The notes under the pieces were generated by a model. It had not been told where the DNA came from and did no database searches. It saw nothing but the letters and a program-made list of their open reading frames with translations. The position numbers and the translations under genes were made by a program. From Cohnella ginsengisoli (GTDB lineage: Bacteria; Bacillota; Bacilli; Paenibacillales; Paenibacillaceae): DNA of 64,000 bases. Position 1 is the stretch's first letter; each line of letters starts with the position of its first letter. The stretch covers positions 434,001-498,000 of the forward strand of contig NZ_JAPDHZ010000003.1 of NCBI RefSeq assembly GCF_029525555.1. The letters run 5' to 3'. Positions 63,124-64,000 of the stretch are shown here, one piece after another.

Positions 63124-64000
63124 TTACTTGCCGGATTGATCCACGAGCGCCTGGGCGACGCGGACCATCTCCTCATGCGGCAGATCGACCGTCGTCAGGC
63201 GGTAGTCCACGCCGTCGTACGTCCAAGACAGCGACTGCGTATCGTCCTCGGTCAGGAAGCCGACGGTGAAGCCGAGGTCGAGCGCCTTGGTCTGCGCCAG
63301 CGTCGAGACGGCGCGGTCCTTGGACTGCGACTCGATAATCGAAAAATCGTAGGTGCCGCTGTAGCGCAGCATGACGCCTTGCTCGCCATCGCCGAGCTGC
63401 ACGTCGAAAGGCGCTTCCACTTGCGTCACGCCTTGCGGCAGCAGGAGCGGATCGGGCTCGATCGCGGCCATTTCGACGACCGGTTCGGCGGCTTTGCCGT
63501 CCGTTCCGACCGCCGGATCGACGGTCGCCGGGTCTGCGGCCGTACCGTCTTTGCCGCTCGCGTCCGGCGAAGCGCCATCCGGCACCGCGCCGGTCGTGCT
63601 GGCTCCACCCTTTGGCGTCGCGAGGTTCTGCTGCATGTCGAACGCGGACTTGTCGAACTTTTTGCCGAATTCGAAGCTGTCGAACTTCACGTCCACGAGC
63701 ACGTTCGAGTTCGTGTCCGTCACTTCTACGAGTTGCGGCGAATAATCGCTCTTGTCCAGCCAGATCTTCTGGCGGGCGAACGAGCCGTTCTGATAATTGC
63801 CGGCCATCACGTTAAAGACGTAAGAATCCTTCTCCGCCGCGAATTGGCGCGAGTTGTCGACGGCGATGCTGTGCAGAAGCGTCTGCAGCAGATAGACTTG
63901 GCCCTGGTTGTCCGGCCAGTCGCTCTGGAAACGGTAGCTCTTATTCAGGCTCGGCGTCAGGACGAACACGCCGTCGTCGTTGCGAAGCACGATCTGCGTC
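63124..64000 (-). CDS. YdcC-like LolA-type lipoprotein carrier homologue, partial
   Basis: At least 292 residues; it runs off the right edge, so the N-terminus and signal are missing. The readable part begins TQIVLRNDDGVFVLTPSLNK and has the beta-rich LolA-like core (QGQVYLLQTLLHSIAVDN; VTDTNSNVLVDVKFDSFEFG). A Pro/Ala/Asp-rich linker (SPDASGKDGTAADPATVD) leads to a C-terminal DUF4367-like part. In Bacillus ydcC lies just upstream of alr and is linked to sporulation; the same order here supports the call. Confidence 0.82.
   Translation of the reverse strand, partial: TQIVLRNDDGVFVLTPSLNKSYRFQSDWPDNQGQVYLLQTLLHSIAVDNSRQFAAEKDSYVFNVMAGNYQNGSFARQKIWLDKSDYSPQLVEVTDTNSNVLVDVKFDSFEFGKKFDKSAFDMQQNLATPKGGASTTGAVPDGASPDASGKDGTAADPATVDPAVGTDGKAAEPVVEMAAIEPDPLLLPQGVTQVEAPFDVQLGDGEQGVMLRYSGTYDFSIIESQSKDRAVSTLAQTKALDLGFTVGFLTEDDTQSLSWTYDGVDYRLTTVDLPHEEMVRVAQALVDQSGK

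Overview
The window looks like a chromosome segment of a GC-rich, endospore-forming Firmicute of the Paenibacillaceae (Cohnella- or Paenibacillus-like). The evidence is a cmpA cortex gene, a YhcN/YlaJ-type spore lipoprotein, a YolD-like protein, Firmicute tRNA genes, sigma-A-type promoters, many TTG/GTG starts, and the Bacillus-like order ydcC - alr - ndoAI - ndoA - tex - cmpA - sprT - tRNA(Asn, Ser) at the right end. No species name can be given from sequence alone.

Layout. 1-12.2 kb: end of a Gfo/Idh/MocA oxidoreductase, an AlkD-like repair protein, a GH38 alpha-mannosidase with a divergent GntR/LacI-type repressor, an unknown two-gene unit, a GH127 enzyme with a divergent AraC regulator, and an OpuB-type compatible-solute ABC transporter whose permease and binding protein are fused. 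12.2-17.8 kb: fdhD with an FdhF/YdeP-type molybdoenzyme, 3-methyladenine glycosylase, then a scar of truncated genes and a YolD-like gene. 17.8-20.5 kb: an IclR regulator with an SDR and a FAH-family hydrolase. 21-48.5 kb: a long minus-strand carbohydrate locus. It holds a GntR regulator, GH106 and GH78 alpha-L-rhamnosidase-type enzymes, two unknown CxC-motif proteins, a YesM/YesN two-component system, a CUT1 sugar ABC transporter (no ATPase), PIG-L and SGNH enzymes, two alcohol dehydrogenases, an SDR, an SMP-30 lactonase, an enolase-superfamily enzyme, an EamA exporter, a PLP enzyme and a 2-hydroxyacid dehydrogenase. 48.6-50.9 kb: a YhcN-like lipoprotein and a class F sortase beside a small LPKTG protein. 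51.1-56.5 kb: a tRNA cluster split into Leu-Lys-Glu and Ser-Asn by CorA, a FAD oxidase and a complete group II intron. 56.6-64 kb: sprT, cmpA, tex, a TetR regulator, the ndoAI/ndoA toxin-antitoxin pair, alr and a YdcC-like protein.

How the genes fit together. The rhamnosidases, transporter, dehydrogenases, lactonase, enolase-superfamily enzyme and the separate SDR+FAH pair resemble a non-phosphorylating L-rhamnose (or similar deoxysugar) pathway ending in pyruvate and lactate. This is inference from families and linkage; the dehydratase step is the weakest link because its candidate lacks a usual catalytic lysine.

A property that affects every reading: about 18 genes that should be intact, including alr, corA and ndoAI, are broken by one-base length changes, nearly all in homopolymer runs, and tRNA-Glu also has one extra base in a G run. 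The simplest explanation is sequencing or consensus error, so I list these genes as CDS and state where the frame breaks. Palindromic tandem repeats occur in two places (about 9.1-9.3 and 20.7-20.8 kb).
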